The notes under the pieces are model-generated. The model did not search any database. It saw only the letters and a program-made list of their open reading frames with translations, and was not told where the DNA came from. Positions 1 to 11,068 of a stretch of 64,000 nucleotides of DNA are shown here, piece after piece. Position numbers and translations under genes: made by a program. Every line of letters begins with the position of its first letter. The stretch's first letter is position 1. This DNA is from Cyprinodon diabolis (taxonomy: Eukaryota; Chordata; Actinopteri; Cyprinodontiformes; Cyprinodontidae), in the NCBI GenBank assembly GCA_030533445.1, contig CM060080.1:10644717-10708716 (forward strand), in the 5' to 3' direction.

Positions 1-352
1 CGCTTTCCATTAAGGCAATAAACAGTATTAAGCTGTAAATTGTGGAATAGGCAATGATATTCAAAATTAAAAATAAACTGATATGCTTTTTATGTATCTC
101 ATATAATTTTTATTTTTTTTAATTGTAAATGTAATGTAACATGCTTCCTAATGTATTTATTTATTGTTTTATAATGGAATTTCTATAGCAGTGTTTTTAT
201 GTGTGCATGCACATAGTTTTGGACTATGTAACCACCAGAGTTTGTACCCAATTCAAATTTCCTTTTGGGACAATAAAGTTAATCTAATCTTATCTTAAAA
301 AAATGTTAGTCTAGCTGATTTCTGTGAAACTTACTACATTTTATTTTTTTAG
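1..352. other. trappc12 intron sequence with a LINE-like tail
   Basis: The exon starting at 353 is preceded by a polypyrimidine tract and AG at 351-352, so this stretch is the end of the last trappc12 intron. It is AT-rich. At about 236-295 it contains 'gggacaataaagttaatct' followed by repeated taatct units, which resembles the 3' tail of a fish non-LTR retrotransposon. Nothing else is recognised. Confidence 0.6.
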
Positions 353-595
353 GCCAATAACAACGCAGCGGTGTGTCTCCTCTACCTGGGTCGGCTCAAG
401 GAGTCCTTGGGCCAGCTGGAAGGTCTAGTGCAGCAGGACCCGGCCCTCTACCTCCACGAGAGTGTCCTCTTCAACCTGACCACCATGTACGAACTGGAGT
501 CATCTCGCAGCACGCAGAAAAAGCAGGCCCTGCTGGAAGCTGTGGCCTGTCGGGAGGGGGACAGCTTCAACACACAGTGCCTCAAACTGGTCTGA
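353..595 (+). CDS. trappc12: TRAPPC12, terminal coding exon (partial gene)
   Basis: This is the C-terminal coding exon of trafficking protein particle complex subunit 12, a TPR-type subunit of TRAPPIII that acts in ER-Golgi trafficking and autophagy. The exon opens after an AG at 351-352 with GCC ([12 protein letters not shown]) and runs in one frame to TGA at 593-595, giving 80 residues. Strongly conserved blocks are visible, including [28 protein letters not shown] and the end [11 protein letters not shown], which form the last helical repeats of the family. Earlier exons lie outside the window to the left. The gene converges on adi1, a tail-to-tail pairing also found at human 2p25. No frameshift or stop interrupts it. 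The upstream reading phase cannot be confirmed without the previous exon, but identity is very secure. Confidence 0.95.
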   Translation, partial: ANNNAAVCLLYLGRLKESLGQLEGLVQQDPALYLHESVLFNLTTMYELESSRSTQKKQALLEAVACREGDSFNTQCLKLV

Positions 596-1201
596 GAGGA
601 AGGAAGCAGGGCAACTGGGACAGTCCACTGCTGCCACCCCCTGTTCATGATGGATACTACAGAGAGGAACTAATCAGTACTCTTAGGGGAAAGCCAAGCC
701 AATGCTTGAGGCTCAGTTTCAGAAATGTTAAGAGGATGTCTGAGCTCTGCTTTTATTGCACTGAAGTGATCCGACCAGGGTGGACTGCACCCCCGTTATG
801 TGAAAAGCAACCCAAAAACAATCCTGGATAAATGAATTTAGGGTGAAAGTACTTTGTTTTGTTTGTGCAGCAGCTTTGCAGAAATACTGAGGGAATTAAT
901 CACAAGCTTTATTAAACCTGGGCTTAAGTTACACATGATTTGTTTAGACCCCTTTCAAATTGCGCAGAAGGAAAATCGTGAGGGTCATGTGACTTTGCTA
1001 CTGCATTAATCTGGGAATGAGATTAACTTCAGCAGGGCTCTAAATCAGCTTTTTTGGGTGTCACTACATTTTACTCCTGCAAACAAGGTTCTCACATTCA
1101 ACTCCACCTTATTCTTTTTAAGCGTTTTTGTTTTTAAACTACAAAACGATAAAAGCAGGATGCATGCCAGGTATTTCTTAATTAGTCGGAGTTTAAATAA
1201 A
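596..1201 (+). other. trappc12 3' UTR and possible polyadenylation signals
   Basis: This is the non-coding sequence following the trappc12 stop. An ATTAAA hexamer at 911-916 and an AATAAA at 1196-1201 are candidate polyadenylation signals. The sequence alone does not tell which is used. The overlapping open frame at 373-831 is in another frame and lacks codon support. Confidence 0.5.
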
Positions 1202-2209
1202 CACAGAGGTGTATAAACAGAAGATGGACGGACAGAAGAGTGCATTGATGGATAGCCAAAGGAATGGACTGAAAGAGGAAAGAACAGACAAAGTTAAAAG
1301 TATTGACAAAACGATGAATGGATGGAGGGAAAACGGATAAGGAATAAAATCTGGTAATAGTTTTTCTTTCCTGCAAACAGGTTTTCTACAAGCTCAGACA
1401 GAAGTCTAAGTATTATCTGCTACAAGTTGTTTCCTGGATGGTGCAGCTATGACTAGCTCCTGCTAGCATGTAATATAGTTAATCTGTGTGCAGCATGAAA
1501 AAGGTGGATGGATATGCATTCAATCTGAACTAAATTGGGGGTAAAGCTAGCTGCTAATCCATATCTTTTTAATGCGTAGCTTTGTTTCACTGTGGCTTCT
1601 CAGTCTTTTCCTCTTGCGCTCCTTAAACAGAGGCATCCTCTGTAGTTAACGCACAGCTGATGCACACGACAGACCACCCGTGTTTTATCTGTAGTAAACA
1701 CATGACCCAAAATATTCCCTCAGTATATCTCAGATTATCTAAAAATTACATAAGCAGTCTTCAGCTTTCCAATACACTACCGCAGCTGCTGTCACACAGT
1801 GAGGCTGGGCATGGGCATTATCCTGGGCTTCAGACCCCATAAACTTAAAATGCAGCTTCAAGAGAATTACCACTAGATTACATCACTCCTGCAGTGAAGG
1901 TGAATGAGGCCCTCAGATTGCAGAAATATAAAAAAAATATTCATAATCCAAAGTTGTACATAAATTATTTGAAGCGTTGTCAGCCTGATTATTTCTGCTT
2001 CTTCTCATACTGTCTTGATGATCATCTTATATATGTATATAAAGATAACTGTTTTATCCTAAATGAATCTCTTATAATAGAAACATGTTGAAATGATTAA
2101 AAATGTAATAAAAGACAAAGATACTGTAGCAGCAGATTTATTTCCAGTGCAATGAAAATGTATGTTCATCTCTTACTCACGGGTATTAGGGCCAGGTTAG
2201 AGATGTTTT
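1202..2209. other. gene-free spacer between trappc12 and the minisatellite
   Basis: AT-rich sequence with only short chance ORFs. I see no recognisable repeat, RNA gene or exon here. Confidence 0.5.
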
Positions 2210-2221
2210 AAATTTTTTTAT

Positions 2222-2805
2222 TTGAGATTAAAGTCGTAACATTACGAGAATAGTTGTTACATTACGACAATAAAGTCGTTACATTACGAGATTAAAGTCG
2301 TAACATTACGAAAATGAAGGTGTAATATTATGAGAATAAAGGCGTAATATACCAAGAATTAAGTCGTAATATACCAAGAATAAAGTCGTAACATTACGAG
2401 ATTAAAGTCGTAACATTACGAGAATGAACGTGTAATATCACGAGAATAAAGTAATATTACGAGATTAAAGTCGTAACATTACGAGAATGAAGGTGTAATA
2501 TTACGAGAATAAAGTCGTAACATTACGAGAATGAAGGTGTAATATTACGAGAATAAAGTCGTAACATTACGAGAATGAAGGTGTAATATTACGAGAATAA
2601 AGTCGTAACATTACGAGAATGAAGGTGTAATATTACGAGAATAAAGTCGTAACATTACGAGAATGAAGGTGTAATATTACGAGAATTAAGTCGTAACATT
2701 ACGAGAATGAAGGTGTAACATTACGAGAATAAAGTCGTAATATTACGAGATTAAAGTCGTAACATTACGAGAATAAAGTCGGAACATTACGAGAATAAAG
2801 TCATC
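2222..2805. repeat. 22/44-bp minisatellite array
   Basis: About 580 bp of tandem units built on 'taaagtcgtaacattacgag' alternate with a variant reading 'gaaggtgtaatattacgag', so the higher-order period is about 44 bp. The central units (about 2470-2700) are nearly identical; the edges are degenerate. Inverted single units occur at 3030-3093 (see separate entry), so the array behaves as one arm of a foldback structure. Confidence 0.9.
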
Positions 2806-3029
2806 ATACAACAACCGGTTTCAGAAAGAAAGCTTCGAGCTTCGAGCTCCGATCAGCAAAAAGCAACCTGAGTGTGCTTTTACATGCTGCCCAATTTGAT
2901 GCTGGTGTGCTAAAAGATTTCCTTATTTGTCAAACCAGAGCCAAAGTATAACACATAATGCTTGACATTCCTCATTTTAGGGAAAAAAGTACTTCTTGTA
3001 AGAGTTGTCATAAAATACAACATGTTTTT

Positions 3030-3093
3030 CGTAATTCTACGACTTTATTGTCGTAATTTTATGACTTGTCGTAATGTTACGACTTTGTTCTCG
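3030..3093 (-). repeat. inverted units of the 22-bp minisatellite
   Basis: The motif is present here in reverse complement ('cgtaatgttacgactttgtt' and two more degenerate units), about 225 bp beyond the array at 2222-2805. The intervening 2806-3029 is non-repetitive apart from a short 'cttcgagcttcgagct' duplication. Together they look like a miniature foldback element with expanded internal repeats. Confidence 0.75.
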
Positions 3094-3463
3094 AAGTAGA
3101 AGAAAGAAAAAAATCTCTAGCCTTGCCCTCATAATCCGTCATACTTCTAAACACCATCTTGACCATTTTTTATGAATTATGTTAACAATGGTTTGATTTT
3201 TACAAGTAAAGGCACATTTTAGTGGAAAAGGGTTTACTTCAAATTCCTCGCTTAAAATGCAGGTAAAAGAATACATGATGTTTTGAAACAAAAAGCAGTA
3301 GAAACATCTGAAGTGAGCTCTGTCCTGCATAATACTAGGAGTTATCTAAGGCCTTGTAAGTGAAGATTTCAATCATAAAAGATTTTGATCAATCTTCTTG
3401 TTGACCAACAGGAGTAACAAAGGAGGTGGTGATTTTAGTGTATAGGAGGGAATCTGCTCCCTC

Positions 3464-6400
3464 TCAGGATCCCTGCAGTGAAGCCAAGTATTTCTGCCGG
3501 ATGTCGAAGTCATCGGCCGGCCGGTTGTAGGCCTTCCACACCGGCTCCCCGACAAACAGCCGCATGGCTTTGGTGTAATCCTGCAGAAACAGAGAACCAT
3601 AGCTCTATCAGTTAGCCTGCTGTTACTCCTCACTTCATCACCTCCACAACTAAAACGACTCATCCAGTCCAAACCCATAAATTACATCCCGCGTGACAAG
3701 ATGGAATGACAAAAAATATATATATTAAAGTCTAGTTTTGTGGAAAGTAATCGTTTTAGTGATATATCGTGATATTCGGCTGCCCGATATAATATCGATC
3801 TTTCGCTTCCTAGCATCGATGTAGGCAAACAAAACATGTTTACCTAAAACAATGATGGAGAATGGGCTACCTCTGGCATGTAGTTCAAGCACTCACAATA
3901 GAAAACATGGAGTGACTGAAACCCCAAACAACATGGTTACTAAAATAACCAATATCTTCTGATCAACATATACATTATACACTCGCTTTTTTATCTATTC
4001 ATTTGATTTTGACAGCAGGAAAATATCACGATATATGTTCATATTGCAATATAATATCGTATTGTGACCCAAGTATTGGGACATGTATCGCAACACCCAT
4101 GCCAATACTCACCCCTATTAAAGTCCCATATTTTTTTAAGTCTTTTTTTTTTTCTATTCTCCAATAATTCTTCAAACCCTGAATTTAGACACCGAAAATA
4201 TTAATGTAAATACCTTTATTGTCCCACAATGGTAAAATTAATTCTCTGCATTTTGACCCTTCCTCTTTAGGAGCAGTGGTCAGCCACTGTGTGGCGCCCG
4301 GGGACCCATCAGTGCTTAAGGGTCTTGCTCAGAAACCCAGAGTGGAGGCTGTGGGAATCCAATCGGGTACTTGTAACCTTCTCAGAGCACAAGCGCACTG
4401 CTCTAACCACTAGGCAAACACTCCCCCAGCAAACATGTATGTTAAATTCGTAGGGTAGCGGCTGTTTTAACTGTTGCATTTCTGAAAGTATTGCCCGACT
4501 TTACACGAGTGAATGAAGTGAGTGCCGACTTTACACGAGTGAATGAAGTGAGTGTGATTGGTATTTTATCAAGGGGACGGGATTGTTGTGGTGGAAGGTT
4601 CGCAAGAAAGTTTGGTTGTGGCCGGTTTGTCAGAAGCATCTTGCTAACCAGTTAGCAACTTAGTGCTAGTAGGTTCCCATTGCAGGGTTCCTACAGCATA
4701 AGGCAAGTTAAATTAAAGACTTTTTAAGACTTTTTAATGCCACTTGAAATAAAAATTTAAGACCAAATTCACAAGAAACACAAGAAAAACCTGCTTGCCA
4801 CAACTTAACCCAAAGGTTTATTATAACATAAATCATTGCACTAATGTTTCAAATTTTGAAAAGCTTCCCATACAGGAAGAAAGCTAAAAACACACAAATG
4901 ACAGATATATATTAACAATTATTTAACTGAATTCACAAACTTTGTTTTAGAAGGGAACAAAACAAATCAGTTTTAAAGCCACAACAAAACCAGTGCAAAG
5001 TCTTTTTTGCATCTGTTTTTCTTTGTATTGTTTTCTTAGTATGTTTGATTTGGTGAAAAGTGGAGGCGTTGCAGAGACAAGGGTGGAACAAAACTGAGAA
5101 ATACCGGCTGTTTCTCGGTAACTCGATTTTGACGCTTTGTGCTTGGTGCTTCGCATGTGCGACTCCACTGCCTTAATTCCCATCGTTCCGAGCTTGAATG
5201 ACTTCTTGCACAAAATACACTGTGCCTCATGTATGTCCCCTGGTTTTAGCCATGGAGAAAATTCTTGGCTGGATAGACAATTTTTGTTACTGGTACATTT
5301 ACACTTGCTCATATTTTCCAGACAAAAAGTTAATGGCTTATCTCACAAATGTCCCGGCCAAAATAACGCTTTTATTGGTTCCGCTATCGGGACAGAACCA
5401 ATAATGGCGAGCCATTATTTTTTTTAAATAAAAAAAGAAAGGTAAATTTTAATGTTTTATTTAGATTAATTTCCCAATGCGGGAACCCTGCATTGGGAAA
5501 TTACATTGGGACCAAGTAGCACTCAACAACGGCACTGTCAAGGAACGCCATGGACAGCGGAGACATGCAAGAGGAGAGTTTTGTGTCGGAGGTCGTGGAT
5601 GAGTCTCCTCCATCATACACGTTAGCTCTACGCCTGCCGAAGACACGGACATCCGTCCCCATGTACACTGGGACGGAACTCAATGGTAACGTTAATAAGG
5701 ATTCTCTTTCAACCTTTGCGTATATTAGCTGCGACATATAAATCAAGATGCAATGACAGAAAACATTTGATTGACAGATGACCGCCGATATATGATTGGC
5801 CACATTTAGGTTTACAAGCTGACGTATAACTAACTGACCTGCTTAAGATAACGAAAAAATAAAAAACAGATTTTAAGACAGGATTTGTTTTTAAATATAA
5901 ATGTTCTAACTTTTGGGACGGTATCTGATAAAGAGTAGATTGATATACATGTTTAAGCCAGAATGATTTGACATTTAAATATGACTTCCCTACAACTTTA
6001 AAGCTAAGCTGTACCGTCTCATCCAGGGTGAAGCGATGGTAGATGCCAGCAGGCAGGGTGATCAAGTCCCCCTTTTTCATGGCGATTCGGATCCATCGGT
6101 CTTCTTTGTCCCGGACATCGAAGTAGGCCTGCCCGTCCAGGATGTAGCGGATTTCATCATCCAGGTGTAAATGCTCCTCATAGAACATCTTCAGCTGAGG
6201 AAGATGAAGAGAGCAAGAAACAAATTATTCAACCATCTCTGGATAATAAGTCATCACAAACGGAATTTGGTTTGGACCAAGATCCAATTGTAGGTTAGAG
6301 GGCTTTGCATTCACCGTTAATTTATTCTGTCTTCAGTTAAGATTTCTTGTGACAACAATTAACTCAACAATATATTTTTACACCCCAAAAAAAAAAAAGT

Positions 6401-9400
6401 ATTGTTTGATTCTTACGTTTAACTTTTTTTTTTTCACAGCAAGTTCAATGATAATATTAAATGCTGTTTATTCAAAATACACACCTTAATGTAACTTATG
6501 TTCTTAAATATAATAGACAAGCTGATCTTTATTGATTTTTGTTGTTCTTTTAAGAGCAGTATGTGGGTTTTTGTGTTTTGACTACAGTCCAATATAACTT
6601 GCTTTTTAATAAATGCAAAAAAATATTTTGCTGTAAATATTTGTTTCCATATTAGCCATCCTCAAGTTCCCCAAAAAATGCAAATGTAGAAAAGAGGAGC
6701 ACTACTTTAACAGGTTTTAATCAAAAGTTACGATTAGATATCCAAAAAAAAGACAGGTAAAATCCAAAAAATATTTAGTAAATAAATAACTTGATATTTA
6801 ACAATTCAAGGGAGAATAAACAGATTTTCGGATCATGCCTTTATAACAAGATTTGAAAGTATACCAGGAGTCTTGGTAAATGAAAGATCAAATAAAATCA
6901 ATGAAGCTTCAGTACAAACAATTATATCATATTTTACTCCATCAAACTGCTGCATGTGTGGATCTGTGATTGGTGCATTTTTGGCTCAGAAAACGGATAA
7001 CATTAGATATAGTTCAGTAAATGTTAGTGATGTTATGAGATGAGACGAGGCTTCAAGGCGCGTGCCGAGTAGTGGAGGGGGCGATTACACGAGGCGTGTA
7101 TCGAGGCTTGCTTTATTTGGGGGAGGAGCCAAAATAGATTATGTCTGAAGCCTTGCTATCCCGCATTCAGGAAGTGGTTCCGCTCGGCCTGAACTTCGAT
7201 TTAAACAGCCTCAGTATTCAGCGAAGATTTGGGAGTTTGTAGGAGAGTTGCGGTCAGTTGGATAGAGTTTGGATAGATTTTTTTTCTTTATTCTTTATTT
7301 CGAACATGCAAGAGAAAAACAATAAAACAATGTTTAAAAACATTGGAGAGAAAAAAACAAACAAGGTAACCTTCTTTCCTAAATTAATATACCTCTATTA
7401 TATGTGCGAAAAGGAGTTGGAAGAAGTAAAACATGTGCTCCTACCCCTTTAATTCTTTTATTTCTTCAATTTACAATATTTATAATTTTGTTGCTATATA
7501 TATCCATATACATACCTAAATATATATATATAATTCCGGACTATAGAGCGCACCTGATTACAAGCCGCACGCTCTAATTTTAGAAAGAAAATCAATTTTG
7601 TACTTTTCTAAGCCGCACCGGATTTTAAGCCGCAGGTTTCCCACGTTGTATGAGATATTTACAAATAAAGATATCACACGTGAGCATTTTTTTAACGTTT
7701 GATTTATTCCGTATGATAAAACAAACAAATAGGGTACATATTATAAATGCTTTTTTTTTTTTTCAAACTACCTTTAACACATTTAAATATACGTATGTGT
7801 CGGTAACACGCAAATAACGCTGCATATACCGGTACTTTTAATTGAACAAGGCACAGAACATTGCAGCCGACCAGGAAAAGTTATTAATCACTTTCTTCTT
7901 CCTCCTGCGCACTAAAACCCTCAAAGTCCTCTTCCTCTGTGTCTGAATGGAACAGCTTCAGGATGCTGTCTCTGATTTCAGTCTAATCCTTGTCGCTCTC
8001 ACTTGAGCACTCGCGGTCCTCTTTATCCCGAAACCCGCCGGTGATGCTGGATGTTTTCACACGGCTCCACGCATTGAGAACCACTGGCAGACATCAGTGA
8101 AAGATGCCCTTTGCATGCGGCCAGTTTTGTTGAAGGATTTCTCGCCACTTTTCTCCCACTCACTGCGCAGTGCCACTTTAAATGCACGGTTCACACTGAT
8201 GTCCAGTGGCTGCAAAAACTTTGTTTTTCGCGCCATGAAAAAAAACATGTATTAGCCGCACTGTATTATAGGCCGCAGTGTTCAAACAGCTGGAAAAAAG
8301 TAGCGGCTTATAGTCCGGAATTTACGGTAGTTGGTTAAAACACTTTTGGTTGGATTAAACAAAGTAATGATCAAAATTTGAGTAAGCCACTGGTTCCAGT
8401 TCTAAAATGAGTGTTTAATACTGCTTTCTAATGAGCAGCTACCATTGTTAGTGGCGTTTGCCGTAATGCTACGTTCAGGCTGCAAGCAGCAGGAGTGCCA
8501 AAAACGCGCCTGCTGCTTCATTTTTGATGCTTGTCCAAGTTTAGTTCTGACATGCGGCTGAAGCCTCATTGCTGCTCCAGGCAGCTGCGTGGCGGTTGAA
8601 AAGTGGGTCTGATGCGCGTTGGGCGGAGCTACCCAATCCTTTCTTTGCCTCACGATGGCAGATATATTTGCTGTGATAAGTGGGTAAAAAGTAGTTTGAA
8701 CATTAAAGTTAAGTAAGTAGTTTCTATTTGGAAGTGAGAAAGTCCAGCTGAAAACTTCATCTGTGCAGTCAGTTCATCCAGATTACCATCCTGCCTTCAA
8801 ATATTATTTCGCTGTCAAAGCCGCTCAGACCCCCATATACCAGCAGTGCTCCGTCATTGGAAATCCCATTCAACAGCAGCCTCTGGCCCGGTCGTCTCCT
8901 AGCGGTTTGCCACGGAGGCTGGAAGGCGTTTTTCACGTAATCCAAACTGCAGGCGCCAGGATAATAAAAGTGAACATGTTTTTCCGGCAGATTTCGGCTT
9001 TTTAAGTCAATTTAGGCGTTAAACTGTTTCAGAGAAGCGATCATAGTGATCTGCATCATCAGCGATGTGTCTCTCTCCCTGCCACCTCCCAGATCAGCTG
9101 CTCTGATTGGTTGATGAGGCGCATTGAGCAGCAAAAGTTCAATTCCAACTCAATCAGCTGCTGCATTTGCAGCGCATCAGATGGTCAGAAGCTTACGACG
9201 TGCTGCTGCGCCTTGATGAGCATCAACCATTGACTTTGCATGTTAACTAGCTGCTCCTGCTGCCTCTGCTGCTTTAGGTGTAAACGTAGCATGAGTCATT
9301 GACTTCCAATCCCGAAGGTGTTAGTTTGAAACCCGCCTTAGACTTTTGAAAGTTGAAATAACACTTAAGTATTTTGGCCAATGTGACTAATTTGTATTGG

Positions 9401-10502
9401 TTTGCCCTTGAACAAATATAGACTGGGTAAAAACACCGCCAAATTAGATTGGTTGAACACATAACTTTCAACCCAATTAAAACCAAAAACTGTGGAAAAA
9501 GTTTTTTTTTTTACTTACGCCTTTCATTTTGCTCATCATTGCCCAATTCATTTATTCATTCCTTTCCTTTTGTATTATCTTGTGTGGTTTGTTGTGTATA
9601 TATATAAAAATGTTTGTATGTCTGGAGCGTGTAACAAAAGTAATTTCCCTCTGGGATTATTAAAGTATGCCTGATTTTGAATTCGCACAAGAACTTTCAC
9701 TGTCTGATTGTGCTTATTTCACTAAAATGATAGAAAAACAGTGTACCTTAAATGATCTAAGACATTTAAAATAAATAAAGACTTATATCAAACACCAATC
9801 CTTAACAATTTCAAAGGAACTTAAATGGGGAAAAATTACTTAAATAAAAAATCCCATTACTAACTGTAGTTCTACCCTTCACCAGTAGGAGGTGACATGT
9901 TTACATGAACTGCAAAACAGTTCAATGCCTCGAGCTCACCATCAGTAGTAAACATGCTCTTAAAAGTATATTTTGATCAAAACCTTAATTAAGAAAATGT
10001 AAATATATGTTTTTAGTTAATATCCACCTATACCCACTTGATAGCATGAAAAGTCTCGGTGTTGATGCGGTTGGTTTGGAATAAGTTGAATTACAAACTA
10101 TGCATTTAATCGTGAAACTTACCTTTTGCTCATAGTTAGGCAGGCTGTCCCTTTGAATTGTAATAATGTCCATGTAAGAGTAGCCGTGGTCTTTTCTGAT
10201 CTTCTCCAGTGCTGGATCCGCTTCATATATATCAGCATTGAGCTGCACTCACAGACAATAAGTAAGCACAGAGGTAATGAGAATGTTTAAGGGTGTAAAT
10301 TAAACTCCGCATTCGTTTTTAAGAATATAACCCGGGTTAATGTTGAGCGACATGAGAGGAATGTGTATATTGTGTTTACATTCCAGTAGAAAACTCCGAG
10401 CTTCTTCAACTCGTCCAGGGAGACGGGCTGGTTGGGGTTCAGCCTGTGGGGCTTCCTCTGGTCCTCGTCTGAGCAGTCCATGTACCAGGCCTCTATCGCC
10501 AT
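3464..10502 (-). CDS. adi1: ADI1, acireductone dioxygenase (4 exons, 179 aa)
   Basis: Complete acireductone dioxygenase, the metal-dependent cupin of the methionine salvage cycle that converts acireductone to 2-keto-4-methylthiobutyrate and formate. Coding exons on the minus strand: 10502-10380 (41 codons, ATG at 10502), 10242-10123 (40), 6194-6015 (60) and 3580-3464 (38 plus TGA). All introns are phase 0 with GT/AG ends, and 179 aa matches the usual vertebrate length. Exon 1 starts MAIEAWYMD and ends VFYWN; exon 2 carries [13 protein letters not shown]; exon 3 carries the cupin motif [13 protein letters not shown], with metal ligands H89, H91, E95 and a later H134 in PAGIYHRF; exon 4 carries [20 protein letters not shown]. 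All catalytic ligands are present, so the enzyme should be functional. It is convergent with trappc12. The two large introns hold transposon debris but splice sites are intact. Confidence 0.96.
3740..4100. repeat. hAT-like miniature element rich in 'gatatcg' motifs
   Basis: In adi1 intron 3, both ends are rich in 'gatatatcgtgatatt'/'aatatcacgatatatg' motifs in inverted orientation, and the far end reads 'tgggacatgtatcgcaacacccatgcc'. This is the style of fish non-autonomous hAT elements with ATCG-rich subterminal repeats. Precise ends and target duplication could not be fixed. Confidence 0.35.
4209..4425 (+). repeat. dispersed 'tctgcattttgaccc' repeat, copy 1
   Basis: A sequence with 'cagccactgtgtggcgccc', 'taagggtcttgctcag', 'acccagagtgg' and 'taaccactaggc' recurs at 41290-41510 in the same orientation. 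It is a common kind of fish interspersed repeat, probably the 3' part of a non-LTR element. The open frame at 4219-4413 is part of it and is not a gene. Confidence 0.7.
4495..4554. repeat. perfect 30-bp tandem duplication
   Basis: Two adjoining identical units beginning 'ccgactttacacgagtgaat', at 4495-4524 and 4525-4554. Perfect identity suggests a recent local duplication. It lies in adi1 intron 3. Confidence 0.9.
4674..5499 (-). mobile_element. truncated hAT-type transposon with transposase N-terminus
   Basis: Inverted ends 'ttcccattgcagggttcc' (4674-4691) and 'ggaaccctgcattgggaa' (5482-5499) match at 17 of 18 positions and contain the CAGGGTTC type end of many hAT elements. Between them an open frame on the minus strand (5312-4947) encodes MSKCKCTSN..., with a C-x2-C (ILCKKSF) and a later H-x4-H (SHMRSTKH) spaced like a BED-type zinc finger found at the N-terminus of hAT transposases. 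The catalytic and dimerisation domains are absent, so this is a non-autonomous deletion derivative. A clean 8-bp target duplication was not found. It sits inside adi1 intron 3. Confidence 0.65.
5550..5741 (+). other. orphan 63-aa ORF with strong start context in adi1 intron
   Basis: An ATG in good context (gaacgccATGG) opens a 63-codon frame starting [18 protein letters not shown] and ending at a stop near 5741. A plausible splice donor (GGTAACG) occurs near 5684. The first 45 residues are acidic then basic and have compositional character of a real exon. I do not recognise the family. It adjoins the hAT remnant, so it could be a transposon exon or a chance ORF. Not a confident gene. Confidence 0.25.
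6200..7520. other. adi1 intron 2, AT-rich without recognised genes
   Basis: AT-rich intronic sequence. A CpG-bearing patch at about 7045-7140 ('gaggcttcaaggcgcgtgcc', 'gaggcgtgtatcgaggcttg') stands out and may be a degenerate repeat end, but no family could be assigned. Confidence 0.4.
7527..8329 (-). mobile_element. pogo/Tigger-like DNA transposon remnant
   Basis: Ends are inverted: 'aattccggactata' near 7533 and 'tatagtccggaatt' near 8310, in a TA-rich target. On the minus strand, 8248-8057 encodes [21 protein letters not shown]...SFTDVCQW, the conserved C-terminal block of pogo-type DDE transposases. Further along the same strand (about 8040-7880) another piece encodes an acidic tail resembling [11 protein letters not shown], with an in-frame stop in between. 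The DDE core is missing, so the copy is a dead internal-deletion derivative inside adi1 intron 2. Confidence 0.75.
8455..9292. mobile_element. non-autonomous DNA transposon, possibly PIF/Harbinger-like
   Basis: The left part reads 'taatgctacgttcaggctgc' near 8463 and the right part, reversed, reads 'catgctacgtttacacc' near 9280, giving inverted ends built on 'atgctacgtt' followed by gcagcag-rich subterminal sequence on both sides. GC content is higher than the surrounding intron. Short ORFs (8402-8653 -, 8763-9005 +) are not recognisable proteins. Class assignment is tentative. Confidence 0.4.
9540..9680 (+). repeat. LINE 3'-tail-like repeat
   Basis: The segment ends in 'aatttccctctgggattatt' followed by 'aaagtatgcctga', the typical 3' terminus shape of several fish non-LTR retrotransposons. 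Only the tail is recognisable. Confidence 0.4.
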
Positions 10503-10619
10503 TTTCAACCCGATCGATTAAAGACTAGATATAAAGGATAAAATTCGTGGAATCTGAGAAATTTGTGCACTTCGGACTAAAACCCATGTGACCCACGCTG
10601 CACGTCATTTTGCAAAGAG

Positions 10620-10672
10620 TTTAACCAATCAGAGGAAGAGGTCCCGCCCACTTGGCTTTGATACGTCCAATC
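10620..10672 (-). promoter_or_regulatory. putative adi1 proximal promoter (CCAAT and GC boxes)
   Basis: About 120-170 bp upstream of the adi1 ATG are two CCAAT motifs (10625-10629, 10667-10671) and a cccgccc GC box (10643-10649). This combination is usual for a TATA-less housekeeping promoter, which would suit a metabolic enzyme. Transcription start is not determinable here. Confidence 0.4.
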
Positions 10673-11068
10673 CGAGCACGAACAAATGCTGCGTTCACGT
10701 ACATCTCCAAAATCGAAATTACCCAACTCAGATAAAGAACAAAAAAAAACGAAAATCGTTTTTAGATGCTAATATGCAGCATTATCGTATTCAGAAGATT
10801 CGTAAATGGGACATTTTCCGGAATTTTGGTCCTATCTTGACCTCCGCCATTGTTTAATTTCTGAAAGTGTGACAGGCTGTGTTAGGAGCGCCCTCAAGTG
10901 AAGAAAATGGGGAGAAAAAACTCCAAAGGAAGATCAACTGATTATGCTCATTTATTTATGGTAGATATATTAGAATGAACAACCATTATTTATCCTGAGC
11001 ATAACGTAATTACTTATATCTGGATATAAAAAATACTTTTAATTATTTTCCAGTACTAAGCAGAAATG

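Noticed and set aside
2222..2805. Regularly spaced repeats resembling a CRISPR array
   Set aside because: Units are tandem without unique spacers, and the genome is eukaryotic; it is a minisatellite.
3373..3678. 101-aa minus-strand ORF over the last adi1 exon
   Set aside because: Wrong frame; the true frame from the AG at 3581-3582 gives [15 protein letters not shown] and completes a 179-aa ADI1.
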